Positions 18,701 to 28,785 are shown, counted from the stretch's first letter. The stretch is 64,000 nt of DNA from Prolixibacteraceae bacterium (GCA_019163175.1 JAFLKN010000003.1:1-64000), one strand, 5' to 3'. Made by a program: numbers and translations. Notes: generated by a model from the letters alone, not told the origin.

Positions 18701-20008
18701 ATGGCAACATTTAAAATCGAAGGTGGAAAACAATTGCAGGGCGATTTGCATCCCCAGGGTGCGAAAAACGAAGCGTTACAGGTACTTTGTGCAGTATTGC
18801 TAACGCCCGAGAAAGTTCAGATTTCGAATATTCCTGAAATCAGTGACGTAATTAAACTGATAGAAATTCTGAGTGAACTCGGGGTAAAAACAGAGCGGGT
18901 TAGCAAAGGAAATTACATTTTTCAATCCGATGAAATTCGGCTCGACTACCTGAAAACTGAGGTTTTTGCGCGTCAGGCAGCCAGTCTTCGTGGTTCCATT
19001 ATGATTTTAGGGCCACTTCTCGCCCGATTCGGAATCGGTTATATTCCGCAACCCGGTGGCGACAAAATTGGCAGACGGCGTTTGGACACCCATTTTACCG
19101 GTTTGCAAAAACTGGGCGCAACATTCAACTACAATCCTGACGAACATTTCTACAGTGTTGAAGCATCTAAACTCAAAGGAACTTACATGCTTCTGGACGA
19201 GGCTTCGGTAACCGGAACAGCCAACATTGTGATGGCTGCATCGATGGCCGAAGGAACAACTACCATTTACAATGCCGCTTGCGAACCCTATGTTCAACAA
19301 TTATGCAGAATGCTCGTCTCGATGGGTGCAACAATTGAAGGCATCGGATCAAATTTACTCACGATTAAAGGAGTGAACTCATTGAAAGGATGCTTTCACA
19401 CCATACTGCCCGATATGATTGAGGTTGGAAGTTTCATCGGCTTGGCCGCCATGACAAATTCTGAAATTACCATCCGGAATGCCGGGATACAACATCTGGG
19501 TATTATTCCAGAACAGTTTAAGCGACTGGGCATTAAGATTGAAGAGCAGAATGATGACTTATTTATTCCAGCACAGGAGCATTACGAAATTGAAACTTTT
19601 ATCGATGGCTCAATCATGAACATTGCCGATGCTCCATGGCCCGGACTGACGCCTGATTTGCTGAGTATATTCCTGGTGGTTGCCGCTCAGGCCAAAGGGA
19701 GTGTTCTCATTCACCAGAAAATGTTCGAAAGCCGCTTGTTCTTTGTCGATAAACTGATTGACATGGGAGCGCAAATTATTCTTTGCGACCCGCACCGTGC
19801 TACGGTTATTGGCCTCGACCATAAATATCCGCTTAGAGCCACCAACATGAGTTCACCTGATATTCGCGCTGGGGTTGCTTTGCTAATTGCTGCCTTATCG
19901 GCTCAGGGAACAAGCAAAATCTCAAACATTGAGCAAATTGACCGCGGATACGAAACCATTGACGAACGATTAAATGCAATCGGCGCCAGAATTACCCGTT
20001 TAAGCTAA
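18701..20008 (+). CDS. murA: UDP-GlcNAc 1-carboxyvinyltransferase, Asp-type active site
   Basis: First committed step of peptidoglycan synthesis: transfer of enolpyruvate from PEP to UDP-GlcNAc in the cytoplasm. The 435 residues cover both inside-out alpha/beta domains. Expected elements include GAKNEAL near 20-26, RQAASLRGSIMILGPLLAR and the catalytic loop PGGDKIGRRR. In that loop residue 121 is Asp, where E. coli has Cys115, the residue alkylated by fosfomycin. Asp variants in other bacteria are active and fosfomycin-insensitive. It lies 55 bases after the DUF4290 gene. Confidence 0.95.
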   Translation: MATFKIEGGKQLQGDLHPQGAKNEALQVLCAVLLTPEKVQISNIPEISDVIKLIEILSELGVKTERVSKGNYIFQSDEIRLDYLKTEVFARQAASLRGSIMILGPLLARFGIGYIPQPGGDKIGRRRLDTHFTGLQKLGATFNYNPDEHFYSVEASKLKGTYMLLDEASVTGTANIVMAASMAEGTTTIYNAACEPYVQQLCRMLVSMGATIEGIGSNLLTIKGVNSLKGCFHTILPDMIEVGSFIGLAAMTNSEITIRNAGIQHLGIIPEQFKRLGIKIEEQNDDLFIPAQEHYEIETFIDGSIMNIADAPWPGLTPDLLSIFLVVAAQAKGSVLIHQKMFESRLFFVDKLIDMGAQIILCDPHRATVIGLDHKYPLRATNMSSPDIRAGVALLIAALSAQGTSKISNIEQIDRGYETIDERLNAIGARITRLS

Positions 20009-20130
20009 GCGGGTCTTGAGCACGTTTTACCCGTTGCTGTTAATATTTCTAAACAGAGCAAGCCGTTTTAACAAAGCTGAATTTGAATTGTTATTTTTGA
20101 CACAGTCTTAAAAATTAAACTTTTAGAAGA

Positions 20131-20688
20131 ATGAATATGAAAATAAAAATCGCAATGCTTTTTATAGCTCTTTTTGCGTTGGTAATCAATACCAATGCAT
20201 CGAATCCGAAAGCCCTAACAACTGGTACAAAAGAGACTACTATTGGCCTGAACATTGGAAATAAAGCTCCTGAAATTGTTGAAAAAACTGCTGATGGAAA
20301 GGATCTTAAATTATCTTCATTGCAAGGTAAATTGGTACTTATCGATTTTTGGGCATCGTGGTGCGGACCATGCCGCGGAGAAAATCCAACTGTAGTTGCT
20401 GCATACGAAAAATACAAGGATTCAAAATTCCAGAATGCTAAAGGATTTACCGTTTTTAGCGTTTCGCTTGATAAAGATAAAGCTGCCTGGGAACAAGCTA
20501 TTGTAACTGATAAACTAGTGTGGGAAAACCATGTAAGCGACTTACAAGGTTGGAATGCAAAATTTGCCGCCATTTATGGAGTTCGAAGCATCCCTGCAAA
20601 CTTCCTGATTGATGGAGATGGCGTTATTGTAGGCAAAAACTTGCGTGGCCCCGCTTTGGAACAAGCCATCAAGGCACTATCGAAATAA
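20131..20688 (+). CDS. Secreted thioredoxin-like (TlpA/ResA-type) protein
   Basis: The 185-residue protein has a signal peptide (about 1-24, cleaved near TNA-SN) and one thioredoxin fold with active site WCGPC (Cys78, Cys81). It also has a TlpA/ResA-type AhpC-TSA beginning (IGNKAPEIVEKTADGKDLKLSSLQGK). It is likely a periplasmic thiol-disulfide reductase. The cis-Pro region reads GVRSIPANFLID. A hairpin terminator follows, and it appears to be transcribed alone. A second, different TlpA-like protein is encoded at 32814-33353. Confidence 0.88.
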   Translation: MNMKIKIAMLFIALFALVINTNASNPKALTTGTKETTIGLNIGNKAPEIVEKTADGKDLKLSSLQGKLVLIDFWASWCGPCRGENPTVVAAYEKYKDSKFQNAKGFTVFSVSLDKDKAAWEQAIVTDKLVWENHVSDLQGWNAKFAAIYGVRSIPANFLIDGDGVIVGKNLRGPALEQAIKALSK

Positions 20689-20707
20689 GAATTCTTTTTC
20701 AAACAAG

Positions 20708-20742
20708 AAGGGCAGTTCAGTTAATTTGGGCTGCCCTTTTTG
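20708..20742 (+). terminator. Terminator after the thioredoxin-like gene
   Basis: Stem AAGGGCAG / CTGCCCTT with a 15-base loop and a T run (TTTTTG), 20 bases after the stop codon. Confidence 0.75.
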
Positions 20743-20789
20743 CTTTATAAATTTGAACCATGTCAGTTATCTATTTTTTAAAATGCCAA

Positions 20790-20823
20790 TTTGTCAATCG
20801 TAATGGCTATGGCAGTATATTTG
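20790..20823 (+). promoter_or_regulatory. Promoter of grpE-dnaJ
   Basis: TTTG (20790-20793), a 22-base spacer, and TATATTTG (20816-20823) match the Bacteroidota consensus. RNA would start near 20830, before the grpE ATG at 20859. No CIRCE inverted repeat was found. Confidence 0.6.
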
Positions 20824-20858
20824 CAGCTTCGAAATCGAAATTTTAAAATTCAGGTACA

Positions 20859-21443
20859 ATGACAGAAGATAAAGCCAAAGTTAACGAACAACTTGAAAAC
20901 GAAACACCAGATTTAACTGAGCAAAACGAGGATTCTGCTCAGCACAAAAAAGAATCGAAAAAAGATAAAAGCCACAAAAAGACAAAGGCCGAAGAACAAC
21001 TGGAACAAACAGAATCAGAATTACTTGAGCTGAAAGACAAACACATCAGGTTACAGGCAGAATTCGACAATTACCGTAAACGAACTTTAAAAGAACGTAT
21101 GGAATTGTTGAAAACAGCCAGCGAAAGCCTTTTAATTAGTATTCTTCCGGTAATTGATGATTTCGACCGAGCCATGCAGTCGATTGATACAGTTGAAGAA
21201 GACAGTCATTTAAAAGATGGCGTTAAGCTGATTTACAACAAATTTCAGGATTTTCTGAAACAAAATGGGGTGAAGGAAATTGAGGCTAAAGAGCAAATAT
21301 TCGATACCGATTTACACGAAGCAATTACAAAGATACCTGCTCCAAGTCCGGAATTAAAGGGCAAAATTGTTGACGTAGTGCAGAAGGGTTATTATCTGAA
21401 CGACAAAGTAATACGGTTTTCGAAAGTAGTTATAGGCGAATAA
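20859..21443 (+). CDS. grpE: Nucleotide exchange factor GrpE
   Basis: Exchange factor that releases ADP from DnaK. The 194-residue protein has an acidic and Lys-rich disordered N-terminus (1-45), a long coiled coil (about 46-100, LKDKHIRLQAEFDNYRKRT) and the C-terminal beta domain (FDTDLHEAITKIPAPSPELKGKI). It lies 21 bases before dnaJ, so the two are co-transcribed. dnaK is not in this cluster. Confidence 0.95.
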   Translation: MTEDKAKVNEQLENETPDLTEQNEDSAQHKKESKKDKSHKKTKAEEQLEQTESELLELKDKHIRLQAEFDNYRKRTLKERMELLKTASESLLISILPVIDDFDRAMQSIDTVEEDSHLKDGVKLIYNKFQDFLKQNGVKEIEAKEQIFDTDLHEAITKIPAPSPELKGKIVDVVQKGYYLNDKVIRFSKVVIGE

Positions 21444-21464
21444 GCCTGATATATTTGATTAAAA

Positions 21465-22616
21465 ATGACAAAACGCGATTTTTACGAGATTCTTGGTGTC
21501 AGCAAAACTGCGACTGCTGATGAAATAAAGAAGGCCTACCGGCAAAAAGCTATTCAGTTTCACCCTGACAAAAATCCTGGCAATAAAGAAGCTGAGGAAA
21601 AGTTTAAGGAAGCAGCTGAGGCCTATGAAATATTGAGCAGTCCGGAAAAACGTCAGAAATATGACCAGTATGGACATGCCGGAATGGGCGGAAACCAAGG
21701 TTTTGGTGGACACGATATGTCAATGGACGATATTTTCTCGATGTTCGGCGATGTTTTTGGTGGCGGCGGATTCGGTGGTTTTGGTGGTTTCGGTGGCGGC
21801 TCGCGCAGCCGTGGCCCACGGCAGCACCGCGGATCTGATCTTCGCGTTAAAGTTTCATTGAATTTACTCGAAGTATTAAACGGAGTTGAGAAAAAGCTCA
21901 AAGTAAAAAAATACGTTCCCTGTAACCATTGTAACGGAACAGGTGCCCAGGGCGGATCATCCTATTCAAACTGCTCAACTTGCAAAGGTTCAGGTCATGT
22001 AACCCGCATTCAGAATACCTTGCTCGGACAAATGCAAACAACATCCACTTGTCCTAGTTGCAACGGCGAAGGCCAAATTATTACCAACAAGTGTGTGCAT
22101 TGTCAAGGCGAAGGAGTTGTTCGTGAAGAAGAAGTAATCAGCATTAAAATACCTGCCGGTGTTGGCGAAGGAATGCAACTGAATGTTGCCGGAAAAGGAA
22201 ATGCAGGGCGTCGTGGTGGAATTAACGGAGATCTTTTTGTTGTAATTCAGGAAGATGAGCATCAGGAGTTGGTTCGCGATGGCAATAACCTCATTTATAA
22301 CCTTTTTGTAACCTTCCCTGAAATCACCTTAGGCACAACGAAAGAAATTCCGACCGTTGACAGCAAAGTGAAAGTAAAGATAGAAGCAGGTACGCAGCCT
22401 GAAAAAATTCTTCGTTTGCGCGGAAAAGGTTTACCTGATGTGAATGGTTATGGGAAAGGTGATTTGTTGGTACGTGTACATGTTTGGATACCTAAAAAAT
22501 TAACATCTGACGAACGCAAATTATTGGAAAAACTACAATCATCACCCAACTTTTTAGATGGACCGGATCAGGCAGATCGTAATTTTTTCGACAAGATGAG
22601 AGACATTTTTGATTAA
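21465..22616 (+). CDS. dnaJ: Chaperone protein DnaJ
   Basis: Hsp40 co-chaperone that delivers substrates to DnaK. The 383 residues comprise a J domain (1-70) with the essential HPD motif (FHPDKNPG), a Gly/Phe-rich linker (about 75-125, repeats of GGFGGF), a zinc-finger region with four CxxCxGxG repeats ([32 protein letters not shown]) and two C-terminal beta domains. It is therefore a complete class I DnaJ. It is the second gene of the grpE-dnaJ unit and ends at a strong hairpin. Confidence 0.97.
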   Translation: MTKRDFYEILGVSKTATADEIKKAYRQKAIQFHPDKNPGNKEAEEKFKEAAEAYEILSSPEKRQKYDQYGHAGMGGNQGFGGHDMSMDDIFSMFGDVFGGGGFGGFGGFGGGSRSRGPRQHRGSDLRVKVSLNLLEVLNGVEKKLKVKKYVPCNHCNGTGAQGGSSYSNCSTCKGSGHVTRIQNTLLGQMQTTSTCPSCNGEGQIITNKCVHCQGEGVVREEEVISIKIPAGVGEGMQLNVAGKGNAGRRGGINGDLFVVIQEDEHQELVRDGNNLIYNLFVTFPEITLGTTKEIPTVDSKVKVKIEAGTQPEKILRLRGKGLPDVNGYGKGDLLVRVHVWIPKKLTSDERKLLEKLQSSPNFLDGPDQADRNFFDKMRDIFD

Positions 22617-22635
22617 TATACCATTTAATCGATAT

Positions 22636-22690
22636 AAACGAAGCTACCGGATGAATTGAAATTAATCAATAATCCGGTAGCTTCGTTTTA
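22636..22690. terminator. Bidirectional terminator between dnaJ and mltG
   Basis: A perfect 17-base inverted repeat (22636-22652 with 22672-22688, core GAAGCTACCGG) around a 19-base loop, followed by TTTTAT on plus and TTTATA on minus. It lies between two convergent genes. Confidence 0.8.
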
Positions 22691-22708
22691 TACACTTGTT
22701 GTAGTCGC

Positions 22709-23776
22709 TTATTGAAAAATCTCTAAAGAATCCAGAGCTGCTTTGTATCTACGTGCATTTTCGTTATGCCCCGATAAATTTTTTGAGAAGTTATGGTAGC
22801 CCGAGAAGTCCTGCCGGGCACACATGTAAATGTATTGCGTTTTGGCTGCATTTAAAACCGATTCAATGCTCGAAATCTCAGGAAAATTAATTGGCCCAGG
22901 AGGTAAACCTGGATATTTATAGGTGTTGTATGGCGAATCAACCTCCAGATGACTCTTCAAAACCCTTTTAATACGGAAGTTTCCCAACGCAAATTTAACC
23001 GTTGGATCGGCTTGCAAGGGCATGCCCCGTTTTATGCGATTCAGGTATAATCCCGCCACAACGGGTTTTTCATCTTTTTTATTGGTTTCTTCCTGAACAA
23101 TGGAGGCCACCGTCATCACCTCTTCAGGAGTTAAACCCCATTCTTTGGCTTTATTCTGCCGCTCTTCAGTCCAGAAACGTTTATACTCCATCGACATTCG
23201 TTCCAGAAATTGATCAGATGTGGTAGTCCAATAAAACTCGTAGGTGTTTGGGATAAACATGCAATGAAACGTACTTTGCGTAAATCCATATTTTTCGTGT
23301 ACAGCGGGATCAGTAAATTTTTGAAGAAGTTCCAACGAATCAGGTTCGATATATTTTGAAACCGCTCCGGCCAATTCCTCAATAAAACGCAGATTATTAA
23401 AAGTTACCTGAACCGGTTGTTGGTTTCCTGACCTCAACATATTCAGAATTTCATTGGTATTCAAACCTTTATCCAACAAATACTTACCCGGTTTTATCGA
23501 GGCTGCATAATTTTTACGGTTAGCCACCCAGTCAAACGCTTTGTAATCGATAATAATCACGTGTTTTTTCAAGCTATCGATTACTTGTTCGTAGGTTGCA
23601 TGAAGCGGAATTATAATACTCCCCGGAGTTTGAATATTGGGGTCAAAAATATATTTATACAACTGATAACCACGTAAGCCGGCAACAGCAATTGCGACTA
23701 CAAAAAAAATAGTGATCCATTTATTCAATCGGGGAAACAGCATAAACCTGCTTTTTTTGATTAAATCCATATCCAT
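22709..23776 (-). CDS. mltG: Endolytic murein transglycosylase MltG (YceG-like)
   Basis: Inner-membrane enzyme that cleaves nascent glycan strands and sets their length. The 355-residue protein has a short cytoplasmic N-terminus, one membrane helix (about 19-36, WITIFFVVAIAVAGLRGY), a LysM-like part and the catalytic YceG domain. The latter has ASIVQEETNK with the conserved Glu, AGLYLNRIKRGMPLQADPTV and YNTYKYPGLPPGPI. A second ATG two codons in (23770) is an alternative start. It converges with dnaJ at a shared terminator. Confidence 0.92.
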   Translation of the reverse strand: MDMDLIKKSRFMLFPRLNKWITIFFVVAIAVAGLRGYQLYKYIFDPNIQTPGSIIIPLHATYEQVIDSLKKHVIIIDYKAFDWVANRKNYAASIKPGKYLLDKGLNTNEILNMLRSGNQQPVQVTFNNLRFIEELAGAVSKYIEPDSLELLQKFTDPAVHEKYGFTQSTFHCMFIPNTYEFYWTTTSDQFLERMSMEYKRFWTEERQNKAKEWGLTPEEVMTVASIVQEETNKKDEKPVVAGLYLNRIKRGMPLQADPTVKFALGNFRIKRVLKSHLEVDSPYNTYKYPGLPPGPINFPEISSIESVLNAAKTQYIYMCARQDFSGYHNFSKNLSGHNENARRYKAALDSLEIFQ

Positions 23777-23982
23777 TTCGGTTTTTTTGTATAAAAATAA
23801 TCATTTCATTCAAAGTACCTAAACTGAATTAAAAGGTCCTGTTCCTGTTCAGGCCTAAATCCCTGAATAATTGTTTGTAATCTTTATCTTAATTTCTGAA
23901 GTAATGAAATTCTGACCTCTTCGGTTTGGCTGAATTTGCTTATTTTTGAGCCATATTAAACACTTCATCAAAATATTTCTGT

Positions 23983-25170
23983 ATGCATAGGGTTAATCTA
24001 GCCGAAAACATTTTTTACGTGGGATTTAATGATCGTAAAACCCACCTTTTTGAAAATATCTGGCCAATTCCAAAAGGCGTTTCGTACAACTCGTACCTTA
24101 TTGTTGATGAAAAAATCGCGCTGATAGATACTGTAGAACGCTCATATATTGATGATTATCTTGACCAGATTGCAATATTAACCGAGGGTCGGCAGGTTGA
24201 TTACCTCATCATCAACCATATGGAACCTGACCATTCAGGAGCATTAAAGGCGGTTATTTCACGCTACCCCAACATCACGCTGGTAGGAAATAAAAAGACT
24301 TTCGAAATGGCGGCCAATTTTTATCAGGTTAGCCAGCAATCGCTTGAAGTTTATGACGATTCAGAACTTTCACTTGGCAAATGTAACCTTCAATTTACAA
24401 CCATCCCGATGGTACACTGGCCGGAGACCATGGTTACCTACGAAGAAACCAATAAAATCCTTTTCACTGGCGATGCCTGCGGAAGTTATGGCACCCTTGA
24501 TGGTGGAATTTTTGACGATGAATTGGATTATACGCTCTACGAGGAAGAAATTGTTAGGTACTTCTCGAACATCGTTGGTAAATACTGCCCGCATACCCAG
24601 CGCGCCTTGAAAAAAATCGCCAAATACGATATTAAAATGATCGCAGCTACGCACGGTATGATTTGGCGGTCGCACATTGATTACATACTCGAAAAGTATC
24701 AACAACTGAGTACTTACCAAACAGAACCCGGAGCCGTTGTGGTTTATGGATCGATGTACGGAAATACGGCAAAAATGGCTGAAATCATCGCCCGACAATT
24801 GGCCGTAAGGGGTATAAAAAACATTCGGGTTTACGATTCGTCAAAAACACATCCATCGTTTATTATCAGCGATATATTTAAATACAAGGCTTTAATTCTT
24901 GGAAGTGCTGCTTATAACAATGCCATGTTCCCAACGGTTGAAACATTGCTTACAACCATCAAGCACATGGGAATAAAAAACCACTTGCTTGGCATTTTTG
25001 GTTCGTACAGTTGGAATGGCGGCGGTGTTAAAAACCTGGTGAAATTTGCCGAAGAAATTCAATGGGAAATGGTTGGAGAACCATTGGAAGAAAAAGGTGC
25101 AATGAAAGTAGATCATTTTGATCGGTATGTTGGACTGGCTAATGCAATTGCCGACAAGCTACTGGAATAA
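23983..25170 (+). CDS. FprA-type flavodiiron protein
   Basis: Cytoplasmic flavodiiron protein that reduces oxygen or nitric oxide, protecting anaerobic metabolism. The 395 residues hold an N-terminal metallo-beta-lactamase domain with the diiron motif HMEPDH (79-84), further ligands near MVHWPET, FTGDACGSYG and AATHGMIWR, then a C-terminal flavodoxin domain (about 250-395) with the FMN loop YGSMYGNTAKM. No rubredoxin domain is fused. It is monocistronic and followed by a terminator. Whether it acts on oxygen or NO cannot be told from sequence. Confidence 0.93.
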   Translation: MHRVNLAENIFYVGFNDRKTHLFENIWPIPKGVSYNSYLIVDEKIALIDTVERSYIDDYLDQIAILTEGRQVDYLIINHMEPDHSGALKAVISRYPNITLVGNKKTFEMAANFYQVSQQSLEVYDDSELSLGKCNLQFTTIPMVHWPETMVTYEETNKILFTGDACGSYGTLDGGIFDDELDYTLYEEEIVRYFSNIVGKYCPHTQRALKKIAKYDIKMIAATHGMIWRSHIDYILEKYQQLSTYQTEPGAVVVYGSMYGNTAKMAEIIARQLAVRGIKNIRVYDSSKTHPSFIISDIFKYKALILGSAAYNNAMFPTVETLLTTIKHMGIKNHLLGIFGSYSWNGGGVKNLVKFAEEIQWEMVGEPLEEKGAMKVDHFDRYVGLANAIADKLLE

Positions 25171-25192
25171 TATATCAGTACACAATATAAAT

Positions 25193-25229
25193 GGGCCGTT
25201 TGTCAATCGACAAATGGCCCTTTCTTTTT
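25193..25229 (+). terminator. Terminator after the flavodiiron protein gene
   Basis: A 12-base stem (25193-25204 with 25209-25220, one G-U pair) with loop AATC, followed by TTTCTTTTT. Confidence 0.88.
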
Positions 25230-25323
25230 GGCGCTTATCCTGAAAAAATGTGTATAACTATTTGTGTTTTCCCAAGGAAATCTGCTCGGGGAAAATATCT
25301 TTGCAATTCAAAAAATTTAGACT

Positions 25324-25899
25324 ATGCAAACTTGGTTCGAGTGTAAAGTAAAATATGTAAAAGTTGATGACGATGGCCGTGAGCGAAAAGTCAACGAGGT
25401 TTATCTGGTTGATGCGGTAACTTTTACCGATGCAGAAACACGTATCATACAGAACGTGCAAACAATGGTTCGCGGCGAATTTGTTGTCGATAACATTAAG
25501 AAATCGAATATCATCGAGATCTTTCCGCATGAGGATGGCGAATGGTGGTACAAAGCAAAAATTGGAATTGTGACCATCGACGAAAAAGCTGGTAAAGAGA
25601 AGAAAATAAACAACTATTTTCTGGTTGCAGCCGACGACATTAAACAGGCGCTTCAACGTTTAGAAGATGGACTTTCATACATTCTGGTGCCTTACCAAAC
25701 AACTTCTCTGGCAATTTGCAACATCATCGATGTTTTCCCCTATTTTGGCGACAGCGTAAATCAACCCATTCCTGCCAATCTAAAGCCATTGGCTCAGGTT
25801 ACAAAAACTCAGGTTTTTGAAGATGAAGATATCGATGTAGTGTACTCTGCCGATGAAGAGGAAGAAGATATCGAAGAAGATACAGACGATCAGGAATAA
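25324..25899 (+). CDS. DUF4494 family protein
   Basis: The 191-residue protein begins MQTWFECKVKYVKVDDDGRERKVNEVYLVDAVTF in the pattern of the Bacteroidota DUF4494 family. It has alternating strands and helices, no signal peptide, and a strongly acidic tail (about 165-191, many Asp and Glu) that is probably disordered. Function is unknown. It stands alone between the flavodiiron gene and a convergent gene of unknown function. Confidence 0.8.
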   Translation: MQTWFECKVKYVKVDDDGRERKVNEVYLVDAVTFTDAETRIIQNVQTMVRGEFVVDNIKKSNIIEIFPHEDGEWWYKAKIGIVTIDEKAGKEKKINNYFLVAADDIKQALQRLEDGLSYILVPYQTTSLAICNIIDVFPYFGDSVNQPIPANLKPLAQVTKTQVFEDEDIDVVYSADEEEEDIEEDTDDQE

Positions 25900-25901
25900 A
25901 T

Positions 25902-25954
25902 AAAAAAAATCATTGTTAGTTGTTCAGTACAAAACTTGCAACTAACAATGATTT
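25902..25954 (-). terminator. Long inverted repeat, terminator for the gene at 26002-26712
   Basis: A 16-base perfect stem (25907-25922 with 25939-25954, core CATTGTTAGTTG) around a 16-base loop. Read on the minus strand it ends in TTTTTTTA, as a terminator should. On plus the stem is followed by A-rich sequence, so its action on the DUF4494 gene would be weaker. Confidence 0.7.
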
Positions 25955-26001
25955 AAAAATTCAAGGCTTTGCTTGATTATTTGATGTTTTTAGGTTCTGA
26001 T

Positions 26002-26712
26002 TCAATCGTGAACCAGTTCGAGCGAAGACTTCTTTAGGTTAATCATGACCTTATAAAAGTTGAATTTATCGCGTTGCAACGGGTCAAATTCATAGTATGC
26101 ATTGGCAATCCGGCAAATGTCTTTCACTTCAGAATAAATCGCATTGATTTCCCTCTTCAGGTCAAGACTTAGCTGATCACTTCCATGTGAAATATCGAAG
26201 CAATTCTTCAATTCAGCCAGCTTTTCTTTGTAAGCCATTAAACGTGAAAGCAGATTTTTATCGATGCCACGGGCCTGAACGACCTGCAGCAATTCGGGAG
26301 TCATGTTCCGCTTAAATGTAGCCATCATTTTATACAAGCTGAAATGATCGCCATTTTTTGCATCGCTGAAATAATCGGCGTATCCCAAATCATCAAAAGT
26401 TTCTTTCAGAAACTCTTTGTCGTGGCTGAAATCAACTTTCAGCTCAGCACGGAAAACAGTAATGTCTTTCAAGGCAGCAATCATCAAATCATAAAACTGG
26501 CTATGTTTTTCGAGGTGTTCCACTAATGAATCATGCGTAAAATAATGATTCATGATTGTATCAATCCTTTCTTTTAAATTGCCAGCGTAATCAGGCGACC
26601 AATTTCGCCGGATGGAAGAGAGTTCATAGATGTTCTCGCTGAATGATTGAGCGATTTGCCTGCAAGTCAAAATAGTTGCAGTTCCGGTCAGGCAAGTTGA
26701 TATGACATTCAT
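26002..26712 (-). CDS. Protein of unknown function, helical
   Basis: The 236-residue frame has codon use like its neighbours and no competing frame, so it is probably real. I do not recognise a family. It is predicted mostly helical, with many charged residues, a moderately hydrophobic start (MNVISTCLTGTATILTC) that is not a clear signal peptide, and no metal or nucleotide motif. It has its own downstream hairpin (25902-25954) and is converged upon by the DUF4494 gene. Roughly 240 bases of AT-rich DNA separate it from typA. Confidence 0.65.
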   Translation of the reverse strand: MNVISTCLTGTATILTCRQIAQSFSENIYELSSIRRNWSPDYAGNLKERIDTIMNHYFTHDSLVEHLEKHSQFYDLMIAALKDITVFRAELKVDFSHDKEFLKETFDDLGYADYFSDAKNGDHFSLYKMMATFKRNMTPELLQVVQARGIDKNLLSRLMAYKEKLAELKNCFDISHGSDQLSLDLKREINAIYSEVKDICRIANAYYEFDPLQRDKFNFYKVMINLKKSSLELVHD

Positions 26713-26888
26713 AATCGCAAGAATTTAAATAAGAGTTACTAAAATATACGACAATTAAACCTGAAAAAGAATGCTTTAAGTCGTTAATTTAGAATAATGT
26801 TGTAGAAAACAATTGCAGCAAATGAACCTCTCACAACAGTTAATTGAGCCTAAGTTTAAATCAAGTAATCAAATACCTGTGATTACAA

Positions 26889-26930
26889 CAAAAAATAAAC
26901 CCTGATCAGTCGTTAAACGAATCAGGGTTT
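26889..26930 (-). terminator. Terminator after typA
   Basis: A 10-base stem (AAACCCTGAT, 26897-26906, with ATCAGGGTTT, 26921-26930) followed on the minus strand by TATTTTTT. The loop contains a smaller TCGTT/AACGA pairing. Confidence 0.85.
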
Positions 26931-26954
26931 CGATATTTTTCAGCAAAAGATGAC

Positions 26955-28757
26955 TTAGCTATTCTTCGCCAGTCTTTTACGTTCGTGTTCTTTCAAATTT
27001 ACTTTTCGCATACGGATAGACATTGGCGTAACTTCAACCAGCTCATCACTTTTAATGTATTCGAGCGCTTCTTCCAGACTAAACTTGATTGGAGTAATCA
27101 GTCTCAACTTTTCGTCGGTTCCTGAAGCACGCATGTTCGTTAATTTCTTCGGTTTGGTAACATTGATTGTTAAATCATCAGCACGCGTATTTTCGCCAAT
27201 TACCTGTCCTTCATAGACATCCTGTCCCGGATCAATAAAGAACATTCCTCTATCCTGAAGTTTCCCAATGGAATAAGCAAAGGCATTTCCGGTTTCAAAA
27301 GCAACCAGAGAGCCATTGTTTCGTGTTTCAATTGGTCCTTTGTAAGGCTGGTATTCGATAAAACGATGGTTCATAACTGCTTCGCCAGCCGTAGCTGTAA
27401 GCATATTTGTACGCATTCCGATGATACCGCGTGAAGGAATAAGAAATTCGAGATGAATGCGGTCGCCTTTGCGCTCCATATTTTGCATCTCACCTTTACG
27501 CTGAGAGGCCATTTCAACCACTTTGCCAGAATATTCATCAGGAACGTCGACATGCATTTCTTCGATTGGTTCGCACTTTTCTCCAGCAATTTCTTTATAC
27601 AAAACCTGAGGTTGACCAACTTGAAGTTCATAACCTTCGCGGCGCATGGTTTCAATCAGTACCGATAAGTGCAGTACACCACGACCGTAAACAGTATACG
27701 AATCGGCCGAATCGGTAGGAAGAACCCTTAAAGCAAGGTTTTTTTCCAGTTCTTTTTCCAGACGATCTTTTAAATGGCGCGAAGTCACAAATTTGCCCTC
27801 TTTTCCATAGAAAGGCGAGTTATTGATCATGAAAGTCATGCTCATTGTTGGTTCATCAACTGCAATCGGATCCAGTGGTTCCGGATTTTCCCAATCGCAA
27901 ACGGTATCGCCAATGTCAAATCCTTCGATTCCAACCATGGCACAAATATCGCCGGAAACCATACTTTCAACTTTCTGACGTCCCAGGCCTGTAAATGTAT
28001 GTAGTTCTTTTACTTTGGTTCTTTTAATTGAGCCATCGCGTTTTACAAGCGAAACATTCATTCCTTCCTTTATTTCGCCACGATGAATACGACCGATAGC
28101 AATACGGCCAACATACGATGAATAATCGAGCGAAGTAATCAGAACCTGTGGAGTTCCGGGATTTGGAACCGGACCTGGAATAAATTCAATAATTGAATTC
28201 AATAAAGCCTCGATGTTGTCAGTCTGGACTTTCCAGTCATCTGACATCCAACCTTGTTTGGCCGATCCATAAACAGTTGGGAAACTTAACTGGTCTTCAG
28301 TAGCATTTAAACTGTACATCAGGTCGAAAACCTGTTCATGAACTTCTTCAGGGCGACAGTTTGGTTTATCAACTTTATTTACCACAACAATTGGTTTCAG
28401 GCCTAAAGCCAAAGCTTTCGACAATACAAAACGGGTTTGTGGCATTGTGCCTTCAAAGGCGTCAACCAACAATAAAACGCCATCGGCCATGTTCAATACC
28501 CGCTCTACTTCACCACCAAAGTCGGCGTGACCAGGAGTATCAATAATGTTAATCTTAACATCTTTGTATATGACGGACACATTCTTTGCCAGAATGGTAA
28601 TTCCTCTTTCGCGCTCTAAATCGTTGCTATCGAGAATCAACTCTTGTTTCTTCTCGTGTTCTTTCATGATGTTACAATAGTAAATCATCTTGTCAACCAA
28701 TGTTGTCTTTCCGTGGTCAACGTGGGCAATAATCGCAATGTTTCTAATCTTCTGCAT
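26955..28757 (-). CDS. typA: Ribosome-associated GTPase BipA/TypA
   Basis: Translational GTPase involved in ribosome assembly and stress adaptation. The 600-residue protein shows AHVDHGKTT, switch [15 protein letters not shown] with the catalytic His, and NKVD. Domains II, III and V follow, with the BipA-specific C-terminal domain ([29 protein letters not shown]). The frame is open to a TTG at 28799, but ATG 28757 gives the family start [24 protein letters not shown] -7 box at 28778-28785 lies in the extension. Transcribed alone. Confidence 0.96.
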   Translation of the reverse strand: MQKIRNIAIIAHVDHGKTTLVDKMIYYCNIMKEHEKKQELILDSNDLERERGITILAKNVSVIYKDVKINIIDTPGHADFGGEVERVLNMADGVLLLVDAFEGTMPQTRFVLSKALALGLKPIVVVNKVDKPNCRPEEVHEQVFDLMYSLNATEDQLSFPTVYGSAKQGWMSDDWKVQTDNIEALLNSIIEFIPGPVPNPGTPQVLITSLDYSSYVGRIAIGRIHRGEIKEGMNVSLVKRDGSIKRTKVKELHTFTGLGRQKVESMVSGDICAMVGIEGFDIGDTVCDWENPEPLDPIAVDEPTMSMTFMINNSPFYGKEGKFVTSRHLKDRLEKELEKNLALRVLPTDSADSYTVYGRGVLHLSVLIETMRREGYELQVGQPQVLYKEIAGEKCEPIEEMHVDVPDEYSGKVVEMASQRKGEMQNMERKGDRIHLEFLIPSRGIIGMRTNMLTATAGEAVMNHRFIEYQPYKGPIETRNNGSLVAFETGNAFAYSIGKLQDRGMFFIDPGQDVYEGQVIGENTRADDLTINVTKPKKLTNMRASGTDEKLRLITPIKFSLEEALEYIKSDELVEVTPMSIRMRKVNLKEHERKRLAKNS

Positions 28758-28777
28758 AGGTTCCAAAAATGAAGGCG

Positions 28778-28785
28778 CAAAGATA
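28778..28785 (-). promoter_or_regulatory. -7 element of the typA promoter
   Basis: TATCTTTG on the minus strand is a full TAnnTTTG match. The predicted RNA start (about 28771) lies between the TTG at 28799 and the ATG at 28757, which settles the start codon. No TTG at standard spacing was found. Confidence 0.45.

Noticed and set aside
20761-20858. CIRCE heat-shock operator before grpE
   Set aside because: The TTAGCACTC-N9-GAGTGCTAA pattern is absent; only a general promoter was found.
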